Shown here: in pieces, positions 13,144 through 22,706 of the stretch
How the letters are laid out: each line of letters starts with the position of its first letter
Numbering within the stretch: the stretch's first letter is position 1
DNA from: JABIBT01 sp964481835
GTDB lineage: Archaea; Nanobdellota; Nanobdellia; SCGC-AAA011-G17; PNOQ01
Assembly (NCBI GenBank): GCA_964481835.1
Contig: CAYZTT010000003.1
Coordinates: forward strand, 1 to 48,751
Length of the DNA stretch: 48,751 nucleotides
Reading direction: 5' to 3'
The notes under the pieces: model-generated
Told to the model about the DNA's origin: nothing
Database searches by the model: none
What the model saw: the letters and a program-made list of their open reading frames with translations, nothing else
Program-made: the position numbers and the translations under genes

Positions 13144-15048
13144 ATGGAAAAATCTAAAGAATCTAGCTACAAGGCTCAAAGTATTCAGGTCTTGGAAGGA
13201 CTTGACGCGGTTAAAAAAAGACCGGCCATGTATATCGGTAGTACGGATATTCGGGGCTTGCATCATTTGGTATATGAGGCGGTAGATAATGCTATAGATG
13301 AGGCTTTAGGAGGCTTCTGTGATAGGGTTATTGTTAAGTTACATTCTGATGGGTCTGTTTCTGTGGATGATAATGGGAGAGGGATCCCAATTGATATTCA
13401 TCCTCAGTTGAAGAAATCTGCTGTAGAGGTAGTTATGACTACTTTGCATGCTGGTGGGAAATTTGATAAGGATTCTTATAAAGTTTCAGGAGGATTGCAT
13501 GGAGTCGGTATTTCTGTTGTTAATGCTTTGTCTAAATGGGTCAGTGTTGAAGTTAAGAAAGATGGGAAAATATACAAACAAGAATACGACCATGGAAAAC
13601 CGAAATATGATTTGAAGGTTATTGGAGAGAGTGAAGAAAAAGGGACCGTGATTAGGTTTTTACCAGATGGTGAAATCTTTTCAGAGACTGAATTTAAGTA
13701 TGATATTTTAGCCAATCGATTAAGAGAGTTGGCTTTCTTGAATAGAAATGTCAGGATTATTATTGAGCATGAAGCTAAGGGGCGAAGAGAAGAATTCTAT
13801 TATGAGGGCGGAATAAAAAGTTTTGTAGAATTCTTGCATAAAAATAAGGACAGTTTGCATGATGATATAATTTATTTTTCAAAATCTAGTAGGAATACAG
13901 AAGTTGAAATTGCTTTGCAATATAATGATTCTTATCAAGAGAATGTTTTTAGTTTTGTAAACAATATTAATACTGTTGAGGGAGGAACTCATTTGAGTGG
14001 ATTTAAAACTGCCTTGACTAGGGTTATTAATGATTATATTAAAAAGAAAAATAATAATACAAATGAATTAAAGCTTGGCGGAGAGGATTTGAGGGAGGGG
14101 CTGACTGCAATAATTTCTATTAAGATTCCTGAGCCTCAATTTGAAGGCCAGACAAAGACGAAGTTAGGAAATTCGAATGTTAAGGGGATTGTTGATTCTG
14201 TTGTTAGCAATGAATTAAGTACTTATCTTGAGGAAAATCCAAAAACAGCAAAAATTATTGTTGAGAAATGCGTACTCGCAGCTAAAGCAAGAGATGCTGC
14301 AAGGAAAGCAAGAGAGTTAACAAGAAGGAAGAGTGTTTTAGATTCTGGTTCATTGCCAGGAAAATTGGCTGATTGCCAAGAGAAAGATCCGGCTAAATCT
14401 GAATTATTTATTGTAGAAGGAGATTCTGCTGGTGGAAGTGCTAAGTCTGGGAGGAGCAGAGTTTTTCAAGCGATATTGCCTTTGAGAGGAAAAATATTGA
14501 ATGTTGAAAAAGCCAGGATTGATAAGATATTTAAGAATAATGAGATTACTACTTTGATTTCTGCTATAGGTGCAAATTCTGGGGATGAGTTTAAACCAGA
14601 GAAAGTGAGATACCACAAGGTTGTTATTATGACTGATGCAGATGTGGATGGAAGCCATATTACTACTTTATTGTTGACTTTCTTTTATAGGCATATGAAG
14701 GAATTGATTGATGCAGGCTATTTGTATATTGCTATGCCCCCATTGTATAAGATCACGAAAGAGAAGAAGACTTATTATATTTATTCAGATTCGGGGTTAG
14801 AGGCATTATATGAAAAGATCGGAAAGGAAGGAGTTTCTATTCAGAGGTATAAGGGACTTGGAGAGATGAATCCAGAACAACTTTGGAAGACTACTATGGA
14901 TCCCGAAGTTAGGTTGATAAAGCAGGTCCGAGTAGAGGATGCGGTTTTAGCAGATCAGATGTTTACGACTTTAATGGGGGAGAAGGTCGAACCTAGAAAA
15001 GAGTTTATTTATCGGAATGCGTTGGAGGCGAGAAATATAGACATTTAA
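13144..15048 (+). CDS. gyrB: DNA gyrase subunit B
   Basis: 634-residue ATPase subunit of the type IIA topoisomerase that introduces negative supercoils. The GHKL ATPase domain (about 10-220) contains AVDNAIDEA, DNGRGIP and GGLHGVG. The transducer domain follows. The TOPRIM domain has EGDSAGGSAKSGR, PLRGKILNVEKA and TDADVDGSHI with the Mg-binding Asp residues, and the tail has QRYKGLGEMNPEQLW. The length matches short bacterial GyrB without the enterobacterial insert. One base separates it from gyrA. Gyrase in archaea is considered a bacterial acquisition. Confidence 0.97.
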   Translation: MEKSKESSYKAQSIQVLEGLDAVKKRPAMYIGSTDIRGLHHLVYEAVDNAIDEALGGFCDRVIVKLHSDGSVSVDDNGRGIPIDIHPQLKKSAVEVVMTTLHAGGKFDKDSYKVSGGLHGVGISVVNALSKWVSVEVKKDGKIYKQEYDHGKPKYDLKVIGESEEKGTVIRFLPDGEIFSETEFKYDILANRLRELAFLNRNVRIIIEHEAKGRREEFYYEGGIKSFVEFLHKNKDSLHDDIIYFSKSSRNTEVEIALQYNDSYQENVFSFVNNINTVEGGTHLSGFKTALTRVINDYIKKKNNNTNELKLGGEDLREGLTAIISIKIPEPQFEGQTKTKLGNSNVKGIVDSVVSNELSTYLEENPKTAKIIVEKCVLAAKARDAARKARELTRRKSVLDSGSLPGKLADCQEKDPAKSELFIVEGDSAGGSAKSGRSRVFQAILPLRGKILNVEKARIDKIFKNNEITTLISAIGANSGDEFKPEKVRYHKVVIMTDADVDGSHITTLLLTFFYRHMKELIDAGYLYIAMPPLYKITKEKKTYYIYSDSGLEALYEKIGKEGVSIQRYKGLGEMNPEQLWKTTMDPEVRLIKQVRVEDAVLADQMFTTLMGEKVEPRKEFIYRNALEARNIDI

Positions 15049-15049
15049 G

Positions 15050-17431
15050 ATGGCGGATAAGATTCAGCAAAGGTTAATTGAAGAGGAAATGAAAGACGCT
15101 TACATAGATTATGCTATGTCTGTTATTGTTTCTAGAGCTTTGCCAAATGTTTGTGATGGTTTAAAACCAGTTCATAGAAGAATTTTGTATGCTATGAAAG
15201 ATATGGGTATGCTTCATAATAAACCATTTAAGAAATGTGCAAGAATTGTGGGAGAAGTATTGGGTAAATATCATCCACATAGTGATACTGCAGTTTATGA
15301 TTCATTAGTTAGGATGGCTCAAGATTTTAGTTTAAGATATCCTTTGATTAATGGCCATGGAAATTTTGGAAGTGTTGATGGTGATCGAGCTGCTGCGATG
15401 AGGTATACAGAAGCAAGATTGCAGAAGATGGCTTCGGATTTATTGGAGGATATTGATAAGAATACTGTTGAATACACTGATAACTTTGATGCCTCTCTAA
15501 AAGAACCCGTTGTTTTGCCCAGTAAACTTCCTAATTTAATGATTAATGGGTCTTCGGGAATTGCAGTTGGGATGGCAACAAATATTCCTCCGCACAACGT
15601 TTCAGAGGCATTGGATGCGTGTATTGCATTTGTTGCCAATCAAGAGATTCCGATTAATGAATTGATGAAATATATTAAGGGCCCAGATTTCCCAACCGGA
15701 GGGATCATTTTGGGGAGCAATGGGATAGTCAAGGCGTACAAAACTGGGAGGGGATCTATAAGGATAAGGTCTCGGGTGGACATTGAAGATAATAAATTGA
15801 TTGTATCGGAGATCCCATATCAGGTTAATAAAACAACTTTAATTGAAGGAATTGTAAATCTGGTTAAAGAAAAAAGAGTAGAGGGCATTAGCGATATTAG
15901 GGACGAATCTGATCGTGACGGAATGCGTGTTGTTATCATTTTAAAGAGAAATATCAATCCCGAATTAATTTTGAATCAATTATATAGGCTTTCTCAATTA
16001 GAAGTTAGCTATGGGATGAATATGTTGGCTTTGGTAAATAACCAACCTAAAACTTTGTCTTTGTTTGATATGGTCAAAGAGTTTGTTTTTCATAGAAAGG
16101 ATGTTGTTATTAGAAGAACAAAATTTGATTTGGATAAGGCAGAAAAAAGAGCACATATACTTGAGGGCCTGAAAATTGCCCTGGAAAATATTGATGAAGT
16201 TGTGAGGATTATTAAAGCTAGCAAGGATGTTGAAGGGGCAAGAAGATTATTGATGAGTAAATTTTCATTGTCAGAGAAACAATGCCAAGCCATTTTAGAT
16301 ATGAGGCTGCATAGATTGACTTCTTTGGAGACGAATAAGATAAAAGAAGAATATATAGATTTGATCCGGCTGATTAAGAATCTTAAGGAAATTCTGGCAG
16401 ACGAGAATAAGATCTTCAAGATTATTAAGGAAGAGTTCTTAGAAATGAAGAAGAAATATGGAGATGAGAGAAGAACTGAGTTACTTGATGTTGAAGAAGA
16501 AATTGAGGATGAGGATTTGATTAAGAAGGAAAATGTTGTTGTTACTGTTACTCATGATGGTTATGTAAATAGACTGCCTGTTGAAACCTATAGGCAGCAA
16601 GGTCGTGGTGGAAAGGGTATCAGGGCGACTGGTACCAAAGATGAGGATTTTGTTGAGCATATCTTTACAACTAGTACTCATGACTACTTATTGTTCTTTA
16701 GCAATTTAGGGAGAGTTTATTGGAGCAAAGCATATAGTATCCCGTCTGGATCTAGGTATGCTAAAGGGATGAACTTGGTTAATTTGCTTAGGTTAAGTAA
16801 AGATGAGAAGATTAGGACTGTTATTCCGGTTTCTGACTTTGATTTAGGTTATTTGAATATTATCACTAAAAAAGGTTTAATTAAGAAAACTGCATTGAAA
16901 GAGTATGGTAGGCCTAGAAAGGGAGGAATTGTTGCTGTTAATTTGAAGCAAGGAGATAAGTTAGTTGATGTTATTTTGACTAAGGATGGCGAGGAATTAG
17001 TTGTGGCTACTGCTAGTGGTCGTGCCATTAGATTCAAGGATGAAGCAATTAGGCCTGTTGGTAGAAATTCGATGGGGGTCCGTGCAATTAAGTTAAGGAA
17101 TGATAAGGTTATTGGGGTGGATATTGCTAGGGATTCATTATTGACTATTACTGAAAATGGTTATGGCAAAAGGACAGATATTAAGGAATATAATGTTATT
17201 AATCGTGGCGGCCTAGGAGTAATTAATATCAAGACTTCTGAAAGGAATGGAAAGGCTATTGGGATTAAATCTGTTAAATCTGAGGATGATTTGATGCTGG
17301 TTACTAAGAAGGGTACTTTGATTAGGGTTAGTGCTAAGAATATTTCTAAGATAGGTCGTAATACACAAGGAGTTAGAATTATGAAGTTGGGCAGTGGAGA
17401 CAAAGTTATTTCTGTTGCTAGAGTTTTTTAG
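15050..17431 (+). CDS. gyrA: DNA gyrase subunit A
   Basis: 793-residue breakage-reunion subunit. The catalytic Tyr119 lies in AAAMRYTEARL. The region equivalent to the bacterial quinolone pocket reads HPHSDTAVYD, with Ser78 and Thr80 at positions that are Gly81 and Ser83 in E. coli. The C-terminal domain (about 490-793) has six beta-pinwheel repeats and a GyrA-box variant QGRGGKG, needed for DNA wrapping, so this is gyrase rather than Topo IV. Its last four bases overlap the end of the aIF2-gamma gene on the other strand. Confidence 0.97.
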   Translation: MADKIQQRLIEEEMKDAYIDYAMSVIVSRALPNVCDGLKPVHRRILYAMKDMGMLHNKPFKKCARIVGEVLGKYHPHSDTAVYDSLVRMAQDFSLRYPLINGHGNFGSVDGDRAAAMRYTEARLQKMASDLLEDIDKNTVEYTDNFDASLKEPVVLPSKLPNLMINGSSGIAVGMATNIPPHNVSEALDACIAFVANQEIPINELMKYIKGPDFPTGGIILGSNGIVKAYKTGRGSIRIRSRVDIEDNKLIVSEIPYQVNKTTLIEGIVNLVKEKRVEGISDIRDESDRDGMRVVIILKRNINPELILNQLYRLSQLEVSYGMNMLALVNNQPKTLSLFDMVKEFVFHRKDVVIRRTKFDLDKAEKRAHILEGLKIALENIDEVVRIIKASKDVEGARRLLMSKFSLSEKQCQAILDMRLHRLTSLETNKIKEEYIDLIRLIKNLKEILADENKIFKIIKEEFLEMKKKYGDERRTELLDVEEEIEDEDLIKKENVVVTVTHDGYVNRLPVETYRQQGRGGKGIRATGTKDEDFVEHIFTTSTHDYLLFFSNLGRVYWSKAYSIPSGSRYAKGMNLVNLLRLSKDEKIRTVIPVSDFDLGYLNIITKKGLIKKTALKEYGRPRKGGIVAVNLKQGDKLVDVILTKDGEELVVATASGRAIRFKDEAIRPVGRNSMGVRAIKLRNDKVIGVDIARDSLLTITENGYGKRTDIKEYNVINRGGLGVINIKTSERNGKAIGIKSVKSEDDLMLVTKKGTLIRVSAKNISKIGRNTQGVRIMKLGSGDKVISVARVF

Positions 17432-18660
17432 ATAATCTCTCCGTAGCCAATTAAACGCCATCTTGCGCCAAGCATTCTAGAAATAGTTACTCTGTCTTGT
17501 TTGAAAGCACAAACTGGTTTTTTTAATTTTAGTTTTATAGAATCTTTTTTTAATTCGGATACAGTTCCCACTGTCGCGGTTGAATTTACATTAAGCATTA
17601 AGATTTCGTTCATTTTTATCGGATCAACTACCAATTCATCTTTTGAACCCACAACTCTTTCTAATAATTGTTGTTTTAGACTAAGCTCTTCTAGTGTATC
17701 AGGCATTTTCCCAGGTAAACCTACAACATTCCCAACTAAAGAATCTGATTTTACTAATGTTGGATCTAACTTAGTTTGAATTCCTGCAGATCCTCCAGGA
17801 GTTATTTCTGGAACTTCTTGATTTCCAGTTATTAGGGATTCAATTTGTGTTTGGATCGGTTCCCAGGTTATCTTATTTTGTTTTTCTGTTTTTATTCCAG
17901 GTTTTATTTCAATCAGATCTCCTTTTTTTAGGACCCCCGTTTTCATAGCACCACCAAGTACCCCCCCTTGAAGATTTTTTAGGATTGTCCCTGGCTTGTT
18001 TATGTCAAATGATCTTGCAACTAAGAATAAAGGATCTTTTTTAGAATCTCTTTCGGGGGTGGGAAATGTTTCTTGTATTGTCTGGATTAAAACGTCTATG
18101 TTAATACTATGTTGTGCTGAAATTGGAATTATTGGAGAATTTTTGAATTTTGTATCTTTTATGAATTCTTTAATTTGTGCATAGTTTTCTAGTACCTTTT
18201 CTTTTTCTACTAGATCTATTTTATTTTGAACTATGATTACATTTTCTATTCCTGCGATTTCTAGTGCCATTAAATGCTCTTTTGTTTGCGGTTGAGGGCA
18301 TTCTTCCGTTGCAGATACCATAAGTAGTGCTGCATCCATAATGGCGGCCCCAGAAAGCATTGTAGCCATTAGAGTTTCATGGCCTGGGGCATCTATGAAA
18401 GAAACTTTTCTTAATGGGATAAATTTTGCTTTTTTTTCAACAGTATAGCATTCTGGCTCTTTCTTGTCAGAGTCCTTATAGAAAGTAGTATCTGCGTAAC
18501 CTAGTCTGATTGTAATCCCTCTTTTTAATTCTTCAGAATGAACGTCTGTCCATTTTCCGGACAATGCTTGGGTCAGGGTTGTTTTTCCGTGATCTACGTG
18601 GCCTACTAAACCAATACTAATTTCTGGTTGTAATTCTTTTGTTTCATTTTTCTTCGCCAC
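17428..18660 (-). CDS. eif2g: Translation initiation factor aIF2, gamma subunit
   Basis: A 410-residue GTPase that, with the alpha and beta subunits, brings Met-tRNAi to the ribosome. G1 is GLVGHVDHGKTTL, switch 2 is SFIDAPGHETLMATM, G4 is VQNKIDLV, and domains II and III follow, ending in RVTISRMLGARWRLIGYGEI as in the family. The insert with CYTVEKKAKFIPL lacks most zinc-knuckle Cys. Its start overlaps S6e by 17 bases; S6e-aIF2-gamma is a conserved archaeal pair. Confidence 0.96.
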   Translation of the reverse strand: MAKKNETKELQPEISIGLVGHVDHGKTTLTQALSGKWTDVHSEELKRGITIRLGYADTTFYKDSDKKEPECYTVEKKAKFIPLRKVSFIDAPGHETLMATMLSGAAIMDAALLMVSATEECPQPQTKEHLMALEIAGIENVIIVQNKIDLVEKEKVLENYAQIKEFIKDTKFKNSPIIPISAQHSINIDVLIQTIQETFPTPERDSKKDPLFLVARSFDINKPGTILKNLQGGVLGGAMKTGVLKKGDLIEIKPGIKTEKQNKITWEPIQTQIESLITGNQEVPEITPGGSAGIQTKLDPTLVKSDSLVGNVVGLPGKMPDTLEELSLKQQLLERVVGSKDELVVDPIKMNEILMLNVNSTATVGTVSELKKDSIKLKLKKPVCAFKQDRVTISRMLGARWRLIGYGEII

Positions 18661-19120
18661 TTTCTTTTGGTTCCTCTTTAGGAGTCTCTTTTACTTCTTC
18701 TTTCGGAGCTTCCTCTGTCTTTGTTTCTTCTGCTGGCTTTTCTGGTTCTTTTTCTAAACCTAAAATTTTTGGAAGAGTCTCTTTTCCATATTTTTCAACC
18801 TTTAAGTTAATTTGAGAGATTGTTTCATCAATAGTATTTCCATGCATGGTTTTCCTTTGTTGCATTCCTTTGGCCCTTTTCTTTTTTATGCCAACGCCTG
18901 TCACAAGTAGAGGTTTTTTCCTTCCAATGCCTTGTAGGTCAAATCTCATTGGGAATCCTTGTTTATCTGATCCACCAGTTATTGTGAATTCATAACCTTT
19001 GAAACCGAATTCGTCGCCGGAGACTTTTTCTCCGATTTTTTTATTTAAGAATGTATCTGATTCTATTTCTTTCTTGTAAGACTTTTTTGCTTTTACATCA
19101 TTTATTGTTAATTTGAACAT
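18644..19120 (-). CDS. rps6e: 30S ribosomal protein S6e (eS6) with charged tail
   Basis: 158 residues. The S6e core (about 1-125) has GYEFTITGGSDKQGFPMR and the RKPLLVTGVGIKKKRAKGMQQRKTMHGN block. The last ~35 residues are a Glu/Lys/Pro low-complexity tail like that of S24e here. It lies between aIF5B and aIF2-gamma and overlaps the latter by 17 bases in another frame. Confidence 0.95.
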   Translation of the reverse strand: MFKLTINDVKAKKSYKKEIESDTFLNKKIGEKVSGDEFGFKGYEFTITGGSDKQGFPMRFDLQGIGRKKPLLVTGVGIKKKRAKGMQQRKTMHGNTIDETISQINLKVEKYGKETLPKILGLEKEPEKPAEETKTEEAPKEEVKETPKEEPKESGEEK

Positions 19121-19123
19121 TTT

Positions 19124-20842
19124 TTACATACCCCATGTCGGATTTTCATTTCTTTTGATTTCAGCGATTTCCTTTAACAATTGGACCTCTGATTCATTTA
19201 AATACTTTTTCATTAGTTTTTTAAGCTTTTTGAAGTCTCCTTGCGGAATATCTGAATATAATATATCGTTTTCTTTAACTTGTCTGCCACATGTAACGTT
19301 TGGTAGGGAGACTGCTATTTCCTTCCCTTGTTTTGCTTCTTGTACAGTTTCTTTGTTATCTTGTATCTCTTTTAATTCTGTTAATTTCTTTCCTTCTGCA
19401 TTCATTAAAGGAGTATTTGATCTTGCGGTTCCGATTAATACTTCTACTCCTACGATTGCAGGATTTAATTGCCTAAATATACAACCTGGCATAATTTTTA
19501 GTTTGAAAGGTTTTACTAAGTCTTGGAATTCTTTTTCTTCTAGTGATTTTGAAGCTTTTTCTGTGTACTCTATTATATCATCAATTATCTTATAGACTAC
19601 TTCGTTTGTAATTATTTTTACATCTTTTGATTCTTCCAAGACTTTAATATTAAATCCTACTACAATTTTATTTAGTGGATTTTCATTTGAAGAGGCTTCT
19701 GCTATATCGTTTTTTGAGATATTTCCTATTGCTGCCTTTTTGATTTTAATGTTCTTTGCTTTCAGTAATGAGATTAAGGCCTCTAAAGAGCCTAGTGTGT
19801 CTGCCTTTGCAACAATTCCTTCATTGTCAGTATCAATTGTAACTTCATCGATTTCTTGTTGGAGCTCTTCAATTATTCCTGCTTCATTCTTTTCATTAGA
19901 AACTCTGAGGGGCATGCCAGGAATTACGTCATCTATGTTTGGTGCTGCGATTTTTATTCCGGCAGAAGCATGTACTTCTTTTTCTTCTTTTAATTTTGAT
20001 TTTTCATATTTGAATAAACATTTTACTTTTGTTTTTATTGGGGCATTTAGGGTCCCTATTAGAATTGTGTCATTTTGTTTTATTTTTCCATCATAGATTA
20101 CTAAGTCTAGTGTTTTTCCAATTCCTTTTTCTTCTGTTACTTCTAGAATTGTTCCTTTTGCAGGTTTTTCTAAATCTGCCTCTAGGTTCTGCTCCAGATA
20201 TTTTTGGGCTAAACCAGAAATTACCATTAGTAATTCTGGCAAACCTTCTTTTGTTTTTGCAGAACAAGGGATTATTGCTACTTGTTTTGTATAATCTTGT
20301 AATCTATCGAATCTTTCTGATTGTAAACCATGTTCGTGAAGAGTTTGAACTATTTTGTATAATTTTGTTTCAATATCTTGGAGTACATAATCTTGCTGAT
20401 CTTGAATATTCTGTAAAATTGGTTTTTTATTTGAATTAAATCCTCCAACCCTATCGATTTTGTTTGCGGCCACAACGAAAGGAGTCTTTGAGTTCTTTAG
20501 TATTTCAATTGCTTCTAGTGTTTGAGGCTTTGCCCCTTCGTTCATATCTATTACTAAGATTGCAATATCTGCTATGTTTCCGCCCCTTTTTCTTAGGGTG
20601 GTGAATGCCTCGTGCCCTGGAGAGTCTATGAATAAAATCCCCGGGATTGTTAGATTTATGTTTTTAAGTAGATCTCCACATGTTTGTTGGATTTTTTTTA
20701 ATTCTATTGAATGTGCTGTGATGTTCTGAGTTATGCCTCCTGCTTCCTTTGCGGCAACGGAGGTTTCCCTAATGCTGTCTAAAATACTTGTTTTCCCGTG
20801 GTCTACGTGTGCAAGTAGAACACATATAGGTTGCCTTAACAT
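19124..20842 (-). CDS. infB: Translation initiation factor aIF5B (IF2-like)
   Basis: 572-residue ribosome-dependent GTPase that promotes subunit joining. The GTPase domain starts at once (CVLLAHVDHGKTSILDSIR, GGITQNITAHSIE, LFIDSPGHEAFTTLRKRG, AANKIDRVGG). A beta-barrel, the IF2 domain 3 and the C-terminal barrel with MPGCIFRQLNPAIVGVEVL follow. It lacks the long eukaryotic N-terminus, and the last segment ends in EIAEIKRNENPTWGM, as in archaeal forms. It stands between S6e and the NDK-L24e-S28e-L7Ae cluster, the usual archaeal neighbourhood. Confidence 0.96.
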   Translation of the reverse strand: MLRQPICVLLAHVDHGKTSILDSIRETSVAAKEAGGITQNITAHSIELKKIQQTCGDLLKNINLTIPGILFIDSPGHEAFTTLRKRGGNIADIAILVIDMNEGAKPQTLEAIEILKNSKTPFVVAANKIDRVGGFNSNKKPILQNIQDQQDYVLQDIETKLYKIVQTLHEHGLQSERFDRLQDYTKQVAIIPCSAKTKEGLPELLMVISGLAQKYLEQNLEADLEKPAKGTILEVTEEKGIGKTLDLVIYDGKIKQNDTILIGTLNAPIKTKVKCLFKYEKSKLKEEKEVHASAGIKIAAPNIDDVIPGMPLRVSNEKNEAGIIEELQQEIDEVTIDTDNEGIVAKADTLGSLEALISLLKAKNIKIKKAAIGNISKNDIAEASSNENPLNKIVVGFNIKVLEESKDVKIITNEVVYKIIDDIIEYTEKASKSLEEKEFQDLVKPFKLKIMPGCIFRQLNPAIVGVEVLIGTARSNTPLMNAEGKKLTELKEIQDNKETVQEAKQGKEIAVSLPNVTCGRQVKENDILYSDIPQGDFKKLKKLMKKYLNESEVQLLKEIAEIKRNENPTWGM

Positions 20843-20889
20843 CTTATTATTTAGGCAAAAATCTAGTTTTAAAAAGGTTTTGGAGAGAA

Positions 20890-21378
20890 CTAATAGATGT
20901 GATCTTCATGACTTAACTTGTAATCAAATAATTCTTCTGGGGTGAACCAAAAGGATATTTCTCTTTTTGCGTATTCTGCATCTTCTGAAGCATGAATTAG
21001 ATTCTTTCCTTGATCCATTGCTCGAGTATATTCTTTACTTGTATGGGCATAATCCGCCCGGATGGTTCCTAAGTCTGCTTCTCCTGGATATGTAGAACCC
21101 ACGATTTTTCTTATGTGGGGGATGGCATTAATACCTTGGACAACCATTGCAACTACTGGAGCTTCTGTTACATAGTTAATTAGTTTCTGTCTAACTGCAT
21201 CTCCATGTCTTTCTGCTACTGCAGGATCATAATGTTTTTCTCCTAGTTCTTTTGAAGCCTTTATTAGTTTCATTCCAACTATCTTTAAGCCTCTTTGCTC
21301 GAACCTTTTGATTATTTCTCCGACAAGACCTCTTTGGACTCCGTCAGGTTTTACAAGAACTAGTGTTTGTTGTATCAT
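20890..21378 (-). CDS. ndk: Nucleoside diphosphate kinase
   Basis: 162-residue enzyme that transfers the gamma phosphate between nucleoside triphosphates and diphosphates through a phospho-histidine. It has TLVLVKPDGVQRGLVGEII, the AERHGDAVRQKLINYV segment and LGTIRADYA. The active-site His is in NLIHASEDAEYAKREISFWF (usually NxxHGSD; here Ala replaces Gly and Glu replaces Asp). The ATG overlaps the stop of L24e (ATGA). Its place after L7Ae, S28e and L24e is the standard archaeal order. Confidence 0.95.
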   Translation of the reverse strand: MIQQTLVLVKPDGVQRGLVGEIIKRFEQRGLKIVGMKLIKASKELGEKHYDPAVAERHGDAVRQKLINYVTEAPVVAMVVQGINAIPHIRKIVGSTYPGEADLGTIRADYAHTSKEYTRAMDQGKNLIHASEDAEYAKREISFWFTPEELFDYKLSHEDHIY

Positions 21379-21542
21379 TTTTCCTTAGAAGCCCATTTAA
21401 ACTTTACAGGTTTTCTTTTTAATTTAAGTAGGTTTTTTTCACATTTCATTGAGCAAAAGTTAAGGATTTTCCCGGTTTTATAGACATACATCTTCCCGGT
21501 TCCCTTTGGTACTTCTTTTGCACAGAATGAACATTTAACCAT
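21375..21542 (-). CDS. rpl24e: 50S ribosomal protein L24e (eL24)
   Basis: A very short gene, 55 residues: MVKCSFCAKEVPKGTGK at the start, then MYVYKTGKILNFCSMKCEKN, then a Lys-rich tail. The zinc-binding pattern Cys4-x2-Cys7...Cys30-x3-Cys34 (CSFC, CSMKC) and the FCSMKCEKN motif identify the family. It fills the otherwise empty gap between ndk and S28e, overlaps ndk by four bases (ATGA), and lies one base from S28e. It is the member expected at this place in the cluster. Confidence 0.95.
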   Translation of the reverse strand: MVKCSFCAKEVPKGTGKMYVYKTGKILNFCSMKCEKNLLKLKRKPVKFKWASKEK

Positions 21543-21543
21543 T

Positions 21544-21807
21544 TTATTTACCTTTTGAGTTTATTCTTCTTGCTTCTATTTCAGTTTCTCTTAACATCAA
21601 TAAGTCACCAGGTTTTATTGGGCCCTTCACGTTTCTTCTTAGAATTTTATTTTGATCTCTTCCTTCCAAGACCTTACATCTAACTTGGGTGATTTCCCCT
21701 TTCATTCCTGTTCTACCAACTAATTCTTCAACTCTTGCCTGTACGGCTTCTTTGAATAGCTTGGTGTCTTCTTTCTTTTTTTTAATGTCTTTTTTTTCAG
21801 GTGCCAT
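21544..21807 (-). CDS. rps28e: 30S ribosomal protein S28e (eS28)
   Basis: 87 residues; the family core (about 22-85) is an OB-fold with VEELVGRTGMKGEITQVRCKVLEG, the conserved ILRRNVKGPIKPGDLLML and an ETEIEARRI end. The extra ~20-residue Lys-rich N-terminus may be a real extension; no internal Met with a better ribosome-binding site is visible. It is two bases after L7Ae, in the same transcript. Confidence 0.94.
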   Translation of the reverse strand: MAPEKKDIKKKKEDTKLFKEAVQARVEELVGRTGMKGEITQVRCKVLEGRDQNKILRRNVKGPIKPGDLLMLRETEIEARRINSKGK

Positions 21808-21809
21808 CT

Positions 21810-22103
21810 TTATTTTTTGCCTTCTTGTGTTACTGCAACTGCCGATGTGGATACTTGTAATCCTGCTGCTGCACCTAACTCTTCTTTAGAATCGACTTCT
21901 ACAAATGGAATATTCTTTTCTTCACATAGCGGTTTTAAATGCATTATTACCTCTGGTGGAGAAACATCTTTTCCTATAGCAACTAATTTGGCTACGCCTC
22001 TCTCTACGGCTTTTGTTACCTCATTAGTACCTTTTTTTATTTTTCCTGTTTTTTTTGCGAGCTCAATCGTTTCGAATGCTTGCTCTTGTGTTATTTCAGC
22101 CAT
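21810..22103 (-). CDS. rpl7ae: 50S ribosomal protein L7Ae (eL8)
   Basis: A 97-residue K-turn binding protein that is part of the ribosome, RNase P and C/D and H/ACA RNPs in archaea. It is short at the N-terminus compared with the usual ~120. KTGKIKKGTNEVTKAVERG and LVAIGKDVSPPEVIMHLKPLCEEKNIPF are diagnostic. An AGGAGGG ribosome-binding site precedes the ATG. It opens the L7Ae-S28e-L24e-NDK operon and shares a divergent ~80-base region with the gene at 22185. Confidence 0.95.
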   Translation of the reverse strand: MAEITQEQAFETIELAKKTGKIKKGTNEVTKAVERGVAKLVAIGKDVSPPEVIMHLKPLCEEKNIPFVEVDSKEELGAAAGLQVSTSAVAVTQEGKK

Positions 22104-22149
22104 CTTAACCCTCCTATCATTAGGTTATTAAGAATTTGAGAATTGGTTA

Positions 22150-22161
22150 TCTTTATAAATC
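22150..22161 (+). promoter_or_regulatory. TATA element between rpl7ae and the GNAT-like gene
   Basis: TCTTTATAAATC gives a TATA box about 27 bases before the ATG at 22185. The same bases read on the other strand (GATTTATAAAGA) also look like a TATA box, about 55 bases from rpl7ae, so one element might serve both directions. Confidence 0.5.
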
Positions 22162-22184
22162 TTTTTGTTGATATTTATCCTCCG

Positions 22185-22706
22185 ATGAGTCCCAAAGAAC
22201 ATAGAGTTTCGGATTATGCATGGAAATTGGCTAGCGGAGCATATGATATCGCAGGCGAGGAGGCCCCTGAAGACATTGACCTGGAAGTTGATGACTTAGA
22301 TATTATCGGTGATCCGATTTTGAGGGTATTTGTTCGAACTTTTCAAGAGGCAGGATTTAGACCAGATTTAAGATATTTTTCTCTTGATGACCTCGGCGAT
22401 GCTGGGCTTAAAATGGAATATCGCTTTGGTGAAGGGGATCCTTATTTGGAAAGCCCCGAAGATGCGGCATATAGGATGCTTGCAGTTGTAGATTTAGAAC
22501 ACAGATTTGTTAGTGAAGTTGATTTAAATGTTAGATCTAAGCGAGAGGGGATGGGTAGAAAACTTGTTGAAGCTAAGGAAGAACTTTGGAGAATGCTGGG
22601 CATTGAAGAGGTTTTTTTAGGTACTATTGATCCAAGTGATGCTGCAATACAATTTTGGAGCGCAATGGGTTATGATGTCTCTACATGCTATAAGAAATTA
22701 GATTAA
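22185..22706 (+). CDS. GNAT-like acetyltransferase domain protein
   Basis: 173 residues from the ATG at 22185, chosen because the TATA box at 22150-22161 lies between it and an earlier in-frame start. The C-terminal ~70 residues resemble the acetyl-CoA binding half of GNAT enzymes: LNVRSKREGMGRKLVEAKEELWRMLGI (R/Q-x-x-G-x-G/A motif), then VFLGTIDPSDAAIQFWSAMGYDV. The N-terminal part is acidic and not recognised. The substrate is unknown. Its end overlaps the convergent gene by four bases. Confidence 0.65.
   Translation: MSPKEHRVSDYAWKLASGAYDIAGEEAPEDIDLEVDDLDIIGDPILRVFVRTFQEAGFRPDLRYFSLDDLGDAGLKMEYRFGEGDPYLESPEDAAYRMLAVVDLEHRFVSEVDLNVRSKREGMGRKLVEAKEELWRMLGIEEVFLGTIDPSDAAIQFWSAMGYDVSTCYKKLD

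Noticed and set aside
13144..17431. Topoisomerase IV (ParE/ParC)
   Set aside because: A GyrA-box variant QGRGGKG and a six-blade C-terminal domain indicate gyrase.
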